Shown here in pieces: positions 61,431 through 64,000 of a stretch of 64,000 nucleotides of DNA. Made by a program: the position numbers and the translations under genes. The notes under the pieces were generated by a model. That model searched no databases. It was not told the DNA's origin and saw only the letters and a program-made list of their open reading frames with translations. The stretch is taken from NCBI GenBank assembly GCA_018806985.1, contig JADANN010000301.1, forward strand, positions 87,631 to 151,630. The letters are read 5' to 3'. The DNA is from Angiostrongylus vasorum (lineage: Eukaryota; Nematoda; Chromadorea; Rhabditida; Metastrongylidae). How positions within the stretch are numbered: position 1 is the stretch's first letter; each line of letters opens with the position of its first letter.

Positions 61431-64000
61431 CTCGTGAAAAAATAATCTCTACCTATCACATTCCGTAGCGATTAGACCTCAATGGATCGAAACTCGCCGG
61501 CTCTATCTCAAAATACACCGAATATCGCGGTATTATAGAGGAAAGCGGCGAGATTTCTCGTGAAAAATAATCTCTACCTATCACATTCCGTAGCGATTAA
61601 ACCTCAATGGATCTAAACTCGCCGGCTCTATCTCAAAATACACCGAATATCGCGGTATTATAGAGGAAAGCGGCGAGATTTCTCGTGAAAAATAATCTCT
61701 ACCTATCACATTCCGTAGCGATTAAACCTCAATGGATCTAAACTCGCCGGCTCTATCTCAAAATACACCGAATATCGCGGTATTATAGAGGAAAGCGGCG
61801 AGATTTCTCGTGAAAAATAATCTCTACCTATCACATTCCGTAGCGATTAAACCTCAATGGATCGAAACTCGCCGGCTCTATCTCAAAATACACCGAATAT
61901 CGCGGTATTATAGAGGAAAGCGGCGAGATTTCTCGTGAAAAATAATCTCTACCTATCACATTCCGTAGCGATTAAACCTCAATGGATCTAAACTCGCCGG
62001 CTCTATCTCAAAATACACCGAATATCGCGGTATTATAGAGGAAACCGGCGAGATTTCTCGTGAAAAATAATCTCTACCTATCACATTCCGTAGCGATTAG
62101 ACCTCAATGGATCTAAACTCGCCGGCTCTATCTCAAAATACACCTAATATCGCGGTATTATAGAGGAAACCAGCGAGATTTCTCGTGAAAACATGATCTC
62201 TCCCTATCACATTCCGTAGCGATTAGACCTCAATGGATCGAAACTCGCCGGCTCTACCTCAAAATACACCGAATATCGCGGTATTATAGAGGGAAACCGG
62301 CGAGATTTCTCGTGAAAAATAATCTCTACCTATCACATTCCGTAGCGATTAAACCTCAATGGATCTAAACTCGCCGGCTCTATCTCAAAATACACCGAAT
62401 ATCGCGGTATTATAGAGGAAACCAGCGAGATTTCTCGTGAAACATGATCTCTCCCTATCACATTCCGTAGCGATTAGACCTCAATGGATCTAAACTCGCC
62501 AGCTCTATCTCAAAATACACCTAATATCGCGGTATTATAGTGGAAACCAGCGAGATTTCTCTTGAAAAAAACAGTTCTAGAATCCATTAAAATCTATTTT
62601 TTTAGAAAGGAATACTTCTGATCTCTACCTATCACATTCCGTAGCGATTAAACCTCAATGGATCTAAACTCGCCGGCTCTATCTCAAAATACACCGAATA
62701 TCGCGGTATTATAGAGGAAACCAGCGAGATTTCTCGTGAAACATGATCTCTCCCTATCACATTCCGTAGCGATTAGACCTCAATGGATCGAAACTCGCCG
62801 GCTCTATCTCAAAAATACACCTAATATCGCGGTATTATAGTGGAAACCAGCGAGATTTCTCTTGAAAAAACAGTTCTAGAATCCATTAAAATCTATTTTT
62901 TTAGAAAGGAATACTTCTGATCTCTACCTATCACATTCCGTAGCGATTAAACCTCAATGGATCTAAACTCGCCGGCTCTATCTCAAAAATACACCGAATA
63001 TCGCGGTATTATAGAGGAAACCAGCGAGATTTCTCGTGAAACATGATCTCTCCCTATCACATTCCGTAGCGATTAGACCTCAATGGATCGAAACTCGCCG
63101 GCTCTATCTCAAAATACACCTAATATCGCGGTATTATAGTGGAAACCAGCGAGATTTCTCTTGAAAAAAACAGTTCTAGAATCCATTAAAATCTATTTTT
63201 TTAGAAAGGAATACTTCTGATCTCTACCTATCACATTCCGTAGCGATTAAACCTCAATGGATCTAAACTCGCCGGCTCTATCTCAAAATACACCGAATAT
63301 CGCGGTATTATAGAGGAAACCAGCGAGATTTCTCGTGAAACATGATCTCTCCCTATCACATTCCGTAGCGATTAGACCTCAATGGATCTAAACTCGCCAG
63401 CTCTATCTCAAAATACACCTAATATCGCGGTATTATAGTGGAAACCAGCGAGATTTCTCTTGAAAAAAACAGTTCTAGAATCCATTAAAATCTATTTTTT
63501 TAGAAAGGAATACTTCTGATCTCTACCTATCACATTCCGTAGCGATTAAACCTCAATGGATCTAAACTCGCCGGCTCTATCTCAAAATACACCGAATATC
63601 GCGGTATTATAGAGGAAACCAGCGAGATTTCTCGTGAAACATGATCTCTCCCTATCACATTCCGTAGCGATTAGACCTCAATGGATCGAAACTCGCCGGC
63701 TCTACCTCAAAATACACCTAATATCGCGGTATTATAGTGGAAACCAGCGAGATTTCTCTTGAAAAAAACAGTTCTAGAATCCATTAAAATCTATTTTTTT
63801 AGAAAGGAATACTTCTGATCTCTACCTATCACATTCCGTAGCGATTAAACCTCAATGGATCTAAACTCGCCGGCTCTATCTCAAAATACACCGAATATCG
63901 CGGTATTATAGAGGAAACCAGCGAGATTTCTCGTGAAACATGATCTCTCCCTATCACATTCCGTAGCGATTAGACCTCAATGGATCTAAACTCGCCAGCT
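61430..64000 (+). repeat. short-monomer run then S2-L dimers to the window edge
   Basis: Short units with aaaGcgg (61541, about 61667, 61791, 61916) are followed by ordinary S1 units. From about 62450 S2-L dimers continue to the end of the window, which cuts through an S2 unit at actcgccagct. The array extends beyond 64000. Confidence 0.88.

Larger units (their letters stand above)
9592..64000 (+). repeat. satellite DNA array of about 174-bp and 125-bp monomers
   Basis: Head-to-tail tandem repeats fill the rest of the window and run off its right end. The common core reads tatcacattccgtagcgatt, then cctcaatggatc, actcgccggctc, aaaatacacc, tatcgcggtattatag and gcgagatttctc. The long monomer (L, 174-176 bp) carries an extra block of about 50 bp: cagttctagaatccatt, aaaatcta, a run of 7-9 T, then agaaag and aatacttctgat. 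The short monomer (S, 125 bp) lacks it. S1 has gtgaaaaataatctctacc and S2 has gtgaaacatgatctctccc. Just before the variable block, L units have tctcTTG and S units tctcGTG. At about 150 bp per average unit the 54.4 kb holds roughly 360 monomers; they were not counted. Units are very similar, all in one orientation, and I saw no foreign insertion and no open frame of about 60 codons. Confidence 0.97.

Noticed and set aside
9592..64000. CRISPR array
   Set aside because: Repeats are directly adjacent with no unique spacers, units are 125-175 bp, and the flanking sequence is eukaryotic.
9592..64000. Telomere or CENP-B-box satellite
   Set aside because: No TTAGGC runs are present, and I did not find the core bases of a CENP-B box in the monomer.

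Overview
The window looks like nuclear DNA of a strongylid (hookworm-type) nematode. Three things support this. First, 2,500-3,085 carries a decayed fragment that I recognise from memory as the endonuclease start of a nematode RTE-class retrotransposon. Second, 7,316-8,236 is mitochondrial DNA moved to the nucleus, with a nematode-type large-subunit rRNA segment and cox3 segments (serine AGA/AGG, phenylalanine TTT-rich). Third, coding-like pieces are separated by short T-rich introns with TTTTCAG- or TTACAG-like acceptors. I saw no bacterial gene, no operon, no CRISPR array and no telomere repeat.

Layout. Positions 1 to about 1,460 (perhaps to 1,762) hold the 3' part of a split gene on the + strand; several exon junctions agree in reading phase, but the product is not identified. 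From 1,764 to 3,085 lie a 31-bp duplication, an interspersed repeat and the RTE fragment. From 3,086 to about 5,640 there are further coding-like stretches on the + strand, one of which weakly resembles the CYRI/FAM49 family. From 5,650 to 6,978 nothing could be identified. A second copy of the interspersed repeat lies at 6,979-7,045, followed by the composite mitochondrial insertion. Two short coding-like remnants (8,359-8,487 and 9,349-9,588) precede the array.

From about 9,592 to the right edge, 85 percent of the window, the sequence is one head-to-tail satellite array that continues past the window. It has two monomer lengths: about 174 bp (long, L) and about 125 bp (short, S, lacking an internal block of about 50 bp). 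S occurs in two forms, S1 and S2. L and S alternate over large tracts to give a 299-301 bp higher-order unit. These tracts alternate with runs of pure S or pure L, and blocks of about 3.2-3.7 kb are themselves repeated. The left edge carries a distinct L-only subfamily. Every monomer contains a nested inverted repeat of about 70 bp able to form a long hairpin. No open frame of about 60 codons was found in the array, and I saw no inversion or foreign insertion in it.

All gene calls are from reading by eye. No alignment, gene finder or database was used.
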